Both the position numbers and the translations under genes were made by a program. Below are positions 1 to 6,176 of a stretch of DNA of 14,712 bases, piece by piece. The notes under the pieces are model-generated. The model was not told where the DNA came from. It saw nothing but the letters and a program-made list of their open reading frames with translations, and did no database searches. Position 1 is the first letter of the stretch, and every line of letters begins with the position of its first letter. The DNA comes from an uncultured Lachnospiraceae bacterium. Its GTDB lineage: Bacteria > Bacillota_A > Clostridia > Lachnospirales > Lachnospiraceae. The stretch is taken from assembly GCA_910587905.1 (NCBI GenBank), contig CAJUOF010000042.1, positions 1 to 14,712 of the forward strand, read 5' to 3'.

Positions 1-688
1 ACCGCATGGGAAGCTCCTTCACCTCCACGCCCGGCATCTTCTCCGTCAGAGAGGACAGTAATTTGATGCATTCCGGCTTGTTCCCCTCAATGCCGATGAT
101 ACAGTGACCGATCCCACAGTGCTCCATCACCGCCGAGATACCAGAAACGATCGTGTCGCTACACTCCAACATCTCACGAGTATCTGTGGAAAGATAAGGC
201 TCACACTCGGCACCGTTGATAATTAGCGTATCGATGGTGTCCGCCGCCAGCTTCACATGGGTCGGAAAACCCGCTCCGCCCACGCCCACCAGACCACAGG
301 CCTGAATAGCTGCGAGAAGACTCTTCTTATCCGTCACCTCCGGAGGCACACAGGCCGGATCCACCGCCTGCTCTCCGTCGGCCGTGATTACCACCGCCTT
401 GCAGACTGCGCCGTTCACCATGTGAAAAGCCGGACTCACTTCCTTCACTGTGCCAGACACACTGGAATAAATATTCGCACTGACAAAACCGCCGGCCTTT
501 CCGATCAGGGTTCCCACTTTGACTGCGTCCCCCTTCTGGACCACCGGCTCCGCAGGTGCGCCGATATGCATGGACATGGGAATGATCACCTGCTCAGGAG
601 CAGGCATCTTTACCGTACCAAGGACAGCCGTCGGCTTGTCATGTGGCGCACTCACGCCCTTTGCAGAGCGTTTCAGAAATTTTAACAT
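1..688 (-). CDS. rnfC: RnfC-like electron transport complex subunit C, 5' part (runs off left edge)
   Basis: Reading down the minus strand from the ATG at 688 gives 229 open codons to the window edge. RnfC is the NADH- and flavin-binding peripheral subunit of the membrane Rnf complex, which couples ferredoxin:NAD+ electron transfer to ion pumping. Visible hallmarks are HIGAPAEPVV (residues 41-50), a biotinyl-like stretch with GGFVSANIYSSVSG (66-79), the nucleotide-binding GVGGAGFPTHVK (135-146) and LIINGAECEPYLSTD (155-169). The FeS-cluster half would lie off the window. The N-terminus has KGVSAPHDKP where most RnfC proteins carry GG(I/V)HPP. An AGGAG lies just before the ATG, and a promoter and Rex-like site lie upstream. 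The related PrdC family shares this fold, but the Rnf-type NGAECEPYL motif favours RnfC. Confidence 0.85.
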   Translation of the reverse strand, partial: MLKFLKRSAKGVSAPHDKPTAVLGTVKMPAPEQVIIPMSMHIGAPAEPVVQKGDAVKVGTLIGKAGGFVSANIYSSVSGTVKEVSPAFHMVNGAVCKAVVITADGEQAVDPACVPPEVTDKKSLLAAIQACGLVGVGGAGFPTHVKLAADTIDTLIINGAECEPYLSTDTREMLECSDTIVSGISAVMEHCGIGHCIIGIEGNKPECIKLLSSLTEKMPGVEVKELPMR

Positions 689-731
689 GAACTCCTAATC
701 CCCCATTTCTCTATAAATAGACACTACAGGT

Positions 732-760
732 AGTCTAACCCTTTTTTCCAGCCCTGTCAA
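732..760 (-). promoter_or_regulatory. Sigma-A type promoter of rnfC
   Basis: On the minus strand TTGACA (755-760) is a perfect -35 box, followed by exactly 17 nt and TAGACT (732-737) as a -10 box matching four of six consensus positions. The rnfC ATG lies about 45 nt downstream. An imperfect dyad (AGACTAC/GTAGTGTCT) overlaps the -10 and start region and might be an operator. Confidence 0.65.
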
Positions 761-779
761 GATGAATTGCACAACAGAT

Positions 780-990
780 CTATCTATTTTCAGTTAATTT
801 TGTTACGTTATTAACAAAACAATCCCCCGTTTTGCCAATCATCGCCCTTACATCATCTACACTTCTTCCGGCCACGTCTGCGATTTGTTCCACCAGGTAC
901 ACATCCTCCAGACCCGGCCGCACCGGCTCCGCCTCATACCTCTCCGGCTGCTTCGGGTCGAGCCCCGCCGTGGGTTCTGTAGTGGTCAAG
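780..990 (-). pseudogene. C-terminal remnant of a GC-rich gene, possibly TatD-family hydrolase
   Basis: The minus-strand frame ending at 780 carries roughly 60 protein-like residues, including RPGLEDVYLVEQIADVAGRS and VDDVRAMIGKTGDCFVNN. The spacing of a conserved-looking helix, an AGRSVDDV segment and a terminal N-rich end recalls the C-terminus of TatD-type metal hydrolases, but no catalytic residue is present, so the family is uncertain. Right of about 990 the base composition drops sharply in GC and plus-strand ABC permease codons begin, so the N-terminal part is absent. An ATG exists in this frame at 1046, but the codons between it and 990 read as antisense of the permease remnant. It lies directly upstream of the rnfC promoter. 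Confidence 0.4.
800..817 (-). promoter_or_regulatory. Rex-like redox operator upstream of rnfC
   Basis: The minus strand reads TTGTTAATAACGTAACAA, which fits the Rex consensus TTGTTAANNNNTTAACAA at 13 of 14 defined positions (G for T at the first base of the right half). Rex is the NADH/NAD+-sensing repressor of fermentative and redox genes in Gram-positive bacteria. The site lies 39 bp upstream of the -35 box, within codons near the end of the remnant frame at 780-990, so a chance match inside coding sequence cannot be ruled out. Confidence 0.5.
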
Positions 991-1822
991 CTTTTTGGGA
1001 ACACTTGTAAAAGAAAAACAGGCGATATTGGACGCTGTACAGCCATTATATCAAACGAATGGATAAAGCAGCAGTATGGAAATAATACAGTGATGGATTA
1101 TTATATTGGCTTAAAGAGTGCTCATAATATGAGCGAAGAAGAAGCAGCCAGTTATGCAAACACTCTTGCACAACAACTAAAAATCTCCGATGAAAATGTT
1201 ATTATCCGTTCCACATATTTTAACTTAAAGGACGAAAATCATGGAGATGATATGCTGTTCTATTTCTTGATTGGCTTTATAACTTTCAATGGCTCTGGCA
1301 TTGTTATTGATGGTTTATCGAGAGGGAAAACTACTTGCTGTTATTGGTATCCCTATTGGTTTAATTATTGGAAACATTATTGGGTATTTTTTAATTCCTG
1401 ACGGCTGGTACTGGCTAACAACTTTATGTGTAACGATTGGGGTTGGACTTTTCTCTTTCATTATTGTAATCAACCTTGTTAATACGACAATCACCAACTT
1501 CCTATCTCGAAGGCAGGAGATAGGGATGTTACAGGCGATTGGATTGAGTAAAAAGCAGCTTATCAAAATGCTGTGTTATGAGTGGTTGGTTTATTCAGTT
1601 TTTGTTATGCTTGTAACATTGATTTTGGGGTCTGGACTTGGTTTCCTATGCATACAGGCAGTTGCGAAAACAGTAAATCCATACTTTTATTATTCATTTC
1701 CGTGGCTGGTCGTATTGATATATTTAGCAATTCTACTGATTGTTCAGTTTATCTTGATTTCCTATACAAATGGAAATTTGAAAAAGCAATCTCTTGTTGA
1801 GCAAATTAGAGTGACAGAATAA
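985..1822 (+). pseudogene. ABC transporter permease (FtsX/MacB type) remnant, frameshifted and internally deleted
   Basis: Two overlapping plus-strand frames together give an AT-rich FtsX-type permease without its N-terminus. The first (to about 1300) holds an extracytoplasmic segment with IISNEWIKQQYGNNTVMDYY and then FYFLIGFITFNGS. The second (from about 1289 to 1822) holds VYREGKLLAVIGIPIG, membrane spans, the cytoplasmic FLSRRQEIGMLQAIGLSKKQ motif and two final spans, ending in QIRVTE. In intact relatives a membrane span and coupling loop sit between these blocks. Here they meet directly with a frame change, and the later spans also look compressed, so more than one deletion is likely. 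This permease class usually exports or senses antimicrobial peptides with a partner ATPase, which is absent. The composition differs from the flanks, suggesting acquired DNA. Confidence 0.7.
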
Positions 1823-1892
1823 TCTGTGATTATTGAAAGGGGCTGTCGGGATAGGTGACTACAGCGTACACTTTTTTCATTTTCAGCAAGAA

Positions 1893-1941
1893 CTCAGGAA
1901 AAAAACCGTTCTGTCTTAGTAAAAATGATTTTCTTCCTGAG
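1893..1941. repeat. 13-bp inverted repeat (stem-loop) in the spacer
   Basis: CTCAGGAAAAAAA (1893-1905) is matched by TTTTCTTCCTGAG (1929-1941), complementary at 12 of 13 positions across a 23-nt loop. It lies between the converging ABC permease remnant and the broken small gene, so it could be a bidirectional terminator, although neither side has a classical U tract. The end of an old insertion sequence is an alternative. No transposase sequence was recognised beside it. Nothing else is recognisable in 1823-1975. Confidence 0.35.
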
Positions 1942-1975
1942 CCCTTTACTAAAAAACACGATAAAAAACTGACAC

Positions 1976-2253
1976 TCAATATCCCAACATTGTCAAAATC
2001 TGATCTGTGAGGAATATATATGCTTCTCTCATCTTCTTGACATTAATCACATAGGAGCCAGAATTGAAGAGCCCTTCAACCGCTATCTGCAGAAATTTTT
2101 CATTTTCCAGATCTTCTTTAGAGAAAGCCATTAAACTGCCATCTTCCTCTTTATACTCTTTGGCGGTCACAATCAGAAAATGATCATGAAATGCGTGTCA
2201 TCCGAAGAGGTGAGGATATTATAGCATCGCTGCCGAGTGGATCCGGAATTCAT
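1976..2253 (-). pseudogene. Small hypothetical gene downstream of metY, broken by a 1-nt frameshift
   Basis: Immediately after the metY stop the minus strand has AAAAAGGAGG, then ATG at 2253 with good spacing, and codons MNSGSTRQRCYNILTSSDDT continuing to HFMIIF before a TGA at 2173-2175. The next frame then stays open to 1976 with a protein-like sequence (VTAKEYKEEDGSLMAFSKED, ending LTDQILTMLGY). Adding one T to the TTTT run at 2177-2180 would join both into one frame of about 92 residues. The ribosome site and reading direction suggest it was co-transcribed with metY. I do not recognise the family. Programmed slippage, a real null mutation or an assembly error are all possible. Confidence 0.5.
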
Positions 2254-2272
2254 GGGCATACCTCCTTTTTCT

Positions 2273-3559
2273 CTATCTCACCATCTCCAGCGCCTGTTCA
2301 ATATCTGCGATAATGTCCGACACGTTCTCAATCCCCACGGAGAAGCGGATCAGGTCCGGCTTCACCCCCGCCTCAATGAGCTGCTCGTCGGAGAGCTGGC
2401 GATGAGTATGGCTGGCCGGGTGGAGCACCGAAGTCCTGGCGTCGGCCACATGGGTCACGATGGCCGCCAGCTTCAAACTATCCATGAACTTGATGGACCG
2501 CTCCCTTCCACCCTTCAAGCCGAAGGCAATGACGCCGCAGGTTCCATTCGGCATGTATTTCTTCGCCCGCTCATAGTAGGGGCTGCTCTTCAAGCCAGGA
2601 TAGTTGACCCAGGCCACGTCCTCGCAGGCCTCCAGATATTCCGCCACTTTCAGGGCATTCTCACAGTGGCGGGACACCCGCAGATGGAGCGTCTCCAGGC
2701 CCACATTCAAAAGGAAGGCATTCTGGGGAGACTGAATTGCCCCCAGATCCCGCATGAGCTGAGCCGTTGCCTTGGTGATATATGCCTTCTTCCCGAAGGC
2801 TTCCGCATAGACCAAGCCATGGTAAGACTCGTCCGGTGTGGTCAAGCCCGGGAATTTCTCCTTATGGGCCATCCAGTCAAAATTTCCACTGTCCACGATG
2901 CATCCTCCCACGCTCATGGCATGGCCATCCATGTATTTCGTGGTAGAATGAGTCACGATGTCTGTGCCGAACTCGAAAGGCCGGCAGTTGATGGGCGTCG
3001 CAAAGGTATTGTCCAAAATCAACGGCACGCCATGGGCATGGGCCGCCTCCGCAAACTTCTCAATGTCCAGGACCACCAGCGAAGGGTTGGAGATGGTCTC
3101 CCCGAATACAGCCTTGGTGTTGGGCCTAAATTCCTTCTCCAAATCCTCCGGAGAAATCTCCGGATCCACCAGGGTAAACTCAATGCCCAGCTTTTTAAGA
3201 GTCACCGTGAAGAGATTCGAGGACCCGCCGTAAATGGTGGCAGAGCTGATCACATGATCCCCAGCGGAAGCAATGTTGAAGATCGCGTAAAAGGTCGCCG
3301 CCTGGCCGGAAGAGGTCAGCATGGCCGCCGCCCCGCCTTCCAGTTCACAGATCTTCTGGGCCACCGCATCATTGGTGGGATTCTGGAGCCTCGTATAAAA
3401 ATATCCCTCGTCCTCCAGGTCAAAAAGCCTCGCCATCTGCTCGCTGGTGTCATACTTAAACGTCGTGCTCTGATACACGGGAAGCACCCTGGGCTCCCCC
3501 TTTCCCGGCTTCCATCCGCCCTGAACGCAGATGGTCTCCGGCCTGTACTCATGTTCCAT
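2273..3559 (-). CDS. metY: O-acetylhomoserine aminocarboxypropyltransferase (sulfhydrylase)
   Basis: A complete 428-residue PLP enzyme of the Cys/Met metabolism (gamma) family. It converts O-acetyl-L-homoserine plus sulfide to homocysteine and acetate in the cytoplasm, a direct-sulfhydrylation step of methionine synthesis. Features in this numbering are QSTTF (30-34), YTRLQNPTND (55-64), TSSGQAATF (82-90), the cofactor-pairing LILDNTFATP (180-189) and the Schiff-base lysine in HSTTKYMDGHA (Lys208). The C-terminus has RFSVGIENVSDIIADIEQAL, typical for the family. A GTG seven codons upstream is in frame, but the AGGAG ribosome site lies inside that extension, so the ATG at 3559 was chosen. The length is normal for MetY (about 420-430). 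The upstream spacer is dominated by a large inverted repeat; no SAM-I riboswitch was recognised. Cystathionine gamma-synthase is less likely given the length and the sequence around the lysine. Confidence 0.93.
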   Translation of the reverse strand: MEHEYRPETICVQGGWKPGKGEPRVLPVYQSTTFKYDTSEQMARLFDLEDEGYFYTRLQNPTNDAVAQKICELEGGAAAMLTSSGQAATFYAIFNIASAGDHVISSATIYGGSSNLFTVTLKKLGIEFTLVDPEISPEDLEKEFRPNTKAVFGETISNPSLVVLDIEKFAEAAHAHGVPLILDNTFATPINCRPFEFGTDIVTHSTTKYMDGHAMSVGGCIVDSGNFDWMAHKEKFPGLTTPDESYHGLVYAEAFGKKAYITKATAQLMRDLGAIQSPQNAFLLNVGLETLHLRVSRHCENALKVAEYLEACEDVAWVNYPGLKSSPYYERAKKYMPNGTCGVIAFGLKGGRERSIKFMDSLKLAAIVTHVADARTSVLHPASHTHRQLSDEQLIEAGVKPDLIRFSVGIENVSDIIADIEQALEMVR

Positions 3560-3589
3560 AATGTCATTTTCTCCTTTCACTGTTCATAT

Positions 3590-3808
3590 AATAGGCAATT
3601 GCGAAACTGCAAAACCTGGGAAGGATTCTGACAATTGCATCCAGGAAAAGCCCTCTGCGCCATGGAAACGAGACCATGGAAAACGAGAGGGCCTCTGCCC
3701 GATCGGTTTCTGCGCTTATGGGCTCGTTGGAATGGTTGGCGCAGCAGGCTTTGGATGGATCAATTGTCAGAATCCACTCGACAATTCCACGCTTCGCAAT
3801 CGCCTATT
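3590..3808. repeat. Large imperfect inverted repeat (about 220 bp) in the metY leader
   Basis: The two arms pair in register over roughly 88-91 nt. AATAGGCAATTGCGAA (3590-3605) matches 3793-3808 at 15 of 16 positions. GGATTCTGACAATTG (3623-3637) matches 3761-3775 perfectly. 3647-3661 matches 3738-3752 at 13 of 15, and 3661-3677 matches 3718-3734 at 13 of 17. The unmatched 17-nt blocks between the first two pairs are equal in length on both sides. The central loop is about 40 nt. It fills the gap between the dehydrogenase B stop (3823) and the metY ribosome site. It could be a MITE-like element, an intergenic foldback repeat or a structured mRNA leader; no second copy was seen in the window. 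Confidence 0.75.
3650..3692 (-). terminator. Nested local hairpin, terminator-like on the minus strand
   Basis: GCCCTCT (3650-3656) pairs with AGAGGGC (3686-3692), and inside it CCATGG (3660-3665) pairs with CCATGG (3674-3679). Read on the minus strand the stem is followed by TTTTCC, a short U tract. This hairpin cannot form together with the larger foldback that uses the same left-arm bases. It could end transcripts from the dehydrogenase cluster or attenuate read-through into metY. Confidence 0.35.
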
Positions 3809-3822
3809 CATATAACGGTCTC

Positions 3823-4992
3823 TCACAGGCAGGCCCGGTAAATGTTCACCACGTCCTCTTCGTGAAGAGGTACATAGGCCTGTGTGTCCAAATTGGCATA
3901 AGGCACCGCTGCCCTCGCCATGGCTTCAAAATCCGAATCCCCGATCCCAAGCTCCGAAAGTCTTGAAGGAAGGCCACAGTCCAGGAAAAACTGCTCCGTG
4001 GCGTCAATGCCCATGTTTGCCAGGGCAAAGCGGTCCGTCTCCCTGGGAAATCCCCAAACATTAATGGCATAATCCACGAATTTATCCACTGTGTCCTCCG
4101 ACAAAATATACCTCATCCAGGCTGGCGTGACCATGGCGAGGGCCACCCCGTGTGTGATGTCGTAGTAAGCTCCCAACTGGTGCCCCATGGCATGACAGGA
4201 CCATTTTCCCGCTTTGCCGCATCCGCACAGACCGTTTAGGGCCATGCTGGCCGCCCACATGATGTTGGCCCTGGCCGAATAATTCTCCGGCTCCGTGAGA
4301 GCCACCGGCCCCCATTTGATACAGGTCTTAAGAATCCCCTCGGCAAACTTATCCTGGACATAGGCATCCTCGGTCCGCTTAAAATATCCCTCGAAAATAT
4401 GGGACATGATATCCGCCACCCCGGCCGCCGTCTGCCCAGCGGGAAGTGTATATAAATAGGTAGGATCCAGTACAGAAGCCTTCGGATACAGGAATCCGCT
4501 GTGGACCCCCTGCTTCTCCTTGGTCTCCCGGTTGCTGATCACTGCCGTGGGATTCATCTCCGATCCGGTGGCCGACATGGTAAGAACCGTAAAAACAGGA
4601 AGAGCCGTCCGGATCTTTTCCGCGTCCTTCACAAGCTCCCAGGGATCCCCCTCGTAGCAGGCCCCCGCCGCAATGGCCTTCGCACAGTCCACCGTGCTCC
4701 CGCCGCCCACGGCCAGGACCATATCCACATGGTTTTCCCAGGCCAGGGACACGCCGCAGCGCACCGCCTCGATCCTGGGATTGGGCGTCACCCCGCCCAG
4801 CTCAAAAAGCTCGAATCCCGCCCCCTGAAGAAGACCCACAACTGTGTCATAGATCCCGTTTTTCTTGATGCTCCCGCCACCGTATACCAGAAGCACCCGG
4901 CTTCCGAAGGGCTTCATCTCCTGCGGAAGCTCCGTCACCTTCCCCCTGCCGAACAACATTTTCGTCGGCGCATAAAAATTAAAATTTTCCAT
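3823..4992 (-). CDS. Iron-containing alcohol dehydrogenase B (butanol dehydrogenase/YqhD-like)
   Basis: A complete 389-residue group III (Fe-dependent) alcohol dehydrogenase, expected to reduce aldehydes or ketones with NAD(P)H in the cytoplasm during fermentation. The nucleotide-binding GGGST is at 96-100. An N-terminal GGGSIKKNG (38-46) resembles the motif linked to NADPH use in YqhD-type enzymes. The predicted metal ligands are Asp194 and His198 in VADIMSH, then His267 and His281 with the family's 14-residue spacing. A GGGGGAAG ribosome site precedes the ATG at 4992, which begins 20 bp after the zinc-ribbon gene, implying one transcript. It is a clear paralogue of the enzyme encoded at 6177-7349, sharing the FYxPT start, the GGV-PNPR segment and the ARANIMWA segment. 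Substrate is not readable from the sequence. Confidence 0.92.
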   Translation of the reverse strand: MENFNFYAPTKMLFGRGKVTELPQEMKPFGSRVLLVYGGGSIKKNGIYDTVVGLLQGAGFELFELGGVTPNPRIEAVRCGVSLAWENHVDMVLAVGGGSTVDCAKAIAAGACYEGDPWELVKDAEKIRTALPVFTVLTMSATGSEMNPTAVISNRETKEKQGVHSGFLYPKASVLDPTYLYTLPAGQTAAGVADIMSHIFEGYFKRTEDAYVQDKFAEGILKTCIKWGPVALTEPENYSARANIMWAASMALNGLCGCGKAGKWSCHAMGHQLGAYYDITHGVALAMVTPAWMRYILSEDTVDKFVDYAINVWGFPRETDRFALANMGIDATEQFFLDCGLPSRLSELGIGDSDFEAMARAAVPYANLDTQAYVPLHEEDVVNIYRACL

Positions 4993-5012
4993 TTGCTTCC
5001 CCCATAAACTGT

Positions 5013-6116
5013 TTAGTCCTGATACTTGTCATACTCCGCAAGACAGTTCATGCTTCCATAATAATAAGTTCCTCCGGAAAGATACACCTCGCTGATCCCC
5101 CAATCACCGAAATAATATTCTTCCTCGCCCATCCCGGAGAAGAGACTCTGCACCTCCGCCCAGACTCCGTTCCGATCCCGTTCCGGCTCCAGGGCGCAGG
5201 CCGCTAACAGAAATGCCGGACCAAAGTCCTCCTCCGTGTCTGCCCCGACGCTCACCTCCATGAGCTCTCCCGTGGCCGTATCGCAGATCACCGTGTAGTA
5301 CACGCTGTTCTCCAAATAAATGCGCATCTGCCGCCTGTAATAGCTGTAAGAACTGTAAGCACTTACATAAACCTCGTTGTTGCTCTCCCAGGCTCCTGCC
5401 TCCATGGGCACCTCCGGCCACAATTCCGTCAGGTACTCAACCAGCCGCGCCACATACTCTTCCCCGTCCACGTCATAATGACAATAGCCGTTGCAGGGCT
5501 CGCCGGCTGCCCTGACCTCTGCCTCCGAGAGGACTCTGACGCCTTCTTCGCCGCCGTTCCCAGAAAATTCCGCCAAAGGATCCTCATCCTCCGGTATATC
5601 CACCAGACTGTCCTGAGAGCCGCCGATGCCAAATTCCTCCTGGATATCCGTGACGATCTCCTTTCCGACTTCCCAGAGCGGCTCCCACAGAGCGGCGGCC
5701 GCACTGCAAATGACTGTCAGGATGACCAGGATCTTAAAGCCTTTAAAGGACTTCCCGGCCGCCTCGCTCTTCGCCCCCCGTTTTTTCCTGTGGGGATCCT
5801 CGTTGGGAATACCGTAGGTATGGGCGTGGCCGCTGCCACAGTTATCCAGATAGCGGCTGTCATAGACTCTCCCACCGCTTTGCACCTGTCTCCCGGCTCC
5901 CCCCTTCCCTCCCGATGCAGAAGCACTTCCCGTCCTCACCGAAGATCCTGCCCGTCCCTCGGCCGCCCGCTGAAGTGTCCCCTCGCTGTCGCTCTCATTG
6001 GGAAGAAGCCAGCCCTCATAAATCACCGGTTCCTTTCGGATCCTGCGGCACTCCGGACAATAGCGCTTCGCCGTCAGCTCCTGGTCACAGACCGGGCATA
6101 AATATCGCTTTTTCAT
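5013..6116 (-). CDS. Hypothetical zinc-ribbon, single-pass membrane protein
   Basis: A 367-residue protein I do not recognise. It starts with a zinc-ribbon, Cys7-x2-Cys10 and Cys20-x2-Cys23 (LCPVC ... YCPEC). A low-complexity Gly/Ser-rich linker follows (about 55-82), then a basic segment (110-128) and one hydrophobic span (about 127-147, FKILVILTVICSAAAALW). After that comes an acidic domain of some 220 residues, rich in Glu and Tyr, predicted outside the membrane. It ends with repeated Tyr-Gly elements (YYFGDWG, TYYYGSMN). The basic side before the span fits an N-in topology, putting the zinc ribbon in the cytoplasm. The ATG at 6116 has GGGAGG upstream. Lying 60 bp after dehydrogenase A and 20 bp before dehydrogenase B, it is probably co-transcribed with both, but no functional link is established. 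Confidence 0.8.
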   Translation of the reverse strand: MKKRYLCPVCDQELTAKRYCPECRRIRKEPVIYEGWLLPNESDSEGTLQRAAEGRAGSSVRTGSASASGGKGGAGRQVQSGGRVYDSRYLDNCGSGHAHTYGIPNEDPHRKKRGAKSEAAGKSFKGFKILVILTVICSAAAALWEPLWEVGKEIVTDIQEEFGIGGSQDSLVDIPEDEDPLAEFSGNGGEEGVRVLSEAEVRAAGEPCNGYCHYDVDGEEYVARLVEYLTELWPEVPMEAGAWESNNEVYVSAYSSYSYYRRQMRIYLENSVYYTVICDTATGELMEVSVGADTEEDFGPAFLLAACALEPERDRNGVWAEVQSLFSGMGEEEYYFGDWGISEVYLSGGTYYYGSMNCLAEYDKYQD

Positions 6117-6176
6117 CCCTTACCTCCCATGCGCAGGAGCTGGCTTACCCAGGCTCCGCCTTTCCCCGGCCGGCTC

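Noticed and set aside
1840..1880. GGGGCTGTCGGGATAGG segment resembling an insertion-sequence end
   Set aside because: No matching inverted end or transposase was found nearby, so the resemblance is too weak to report.
2237..3631. Long plus-strand open frame of 464 codons
   Set aside because: It is the antisense shadow of metY, whose minus-strand product has a full set of family motifs; the plus-strand product resembles no protein.
3560..3822. SAM-I (S-box) or T-box riboswitch before metY
   Set aside because: Looked for because of the metY context, but the conserved S-box core and the T-box sequence are not seen; the large foldback is a different structure.
6136..6157. Hairpin GGAGCTGG/CCAGGCTCC between dehydrogenase A and the zinc-ribbon gene
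   Set aside because: It has a bulge and no T tract on either side, so it is not a convincing terminator; it may modestly affect mRNA processing.
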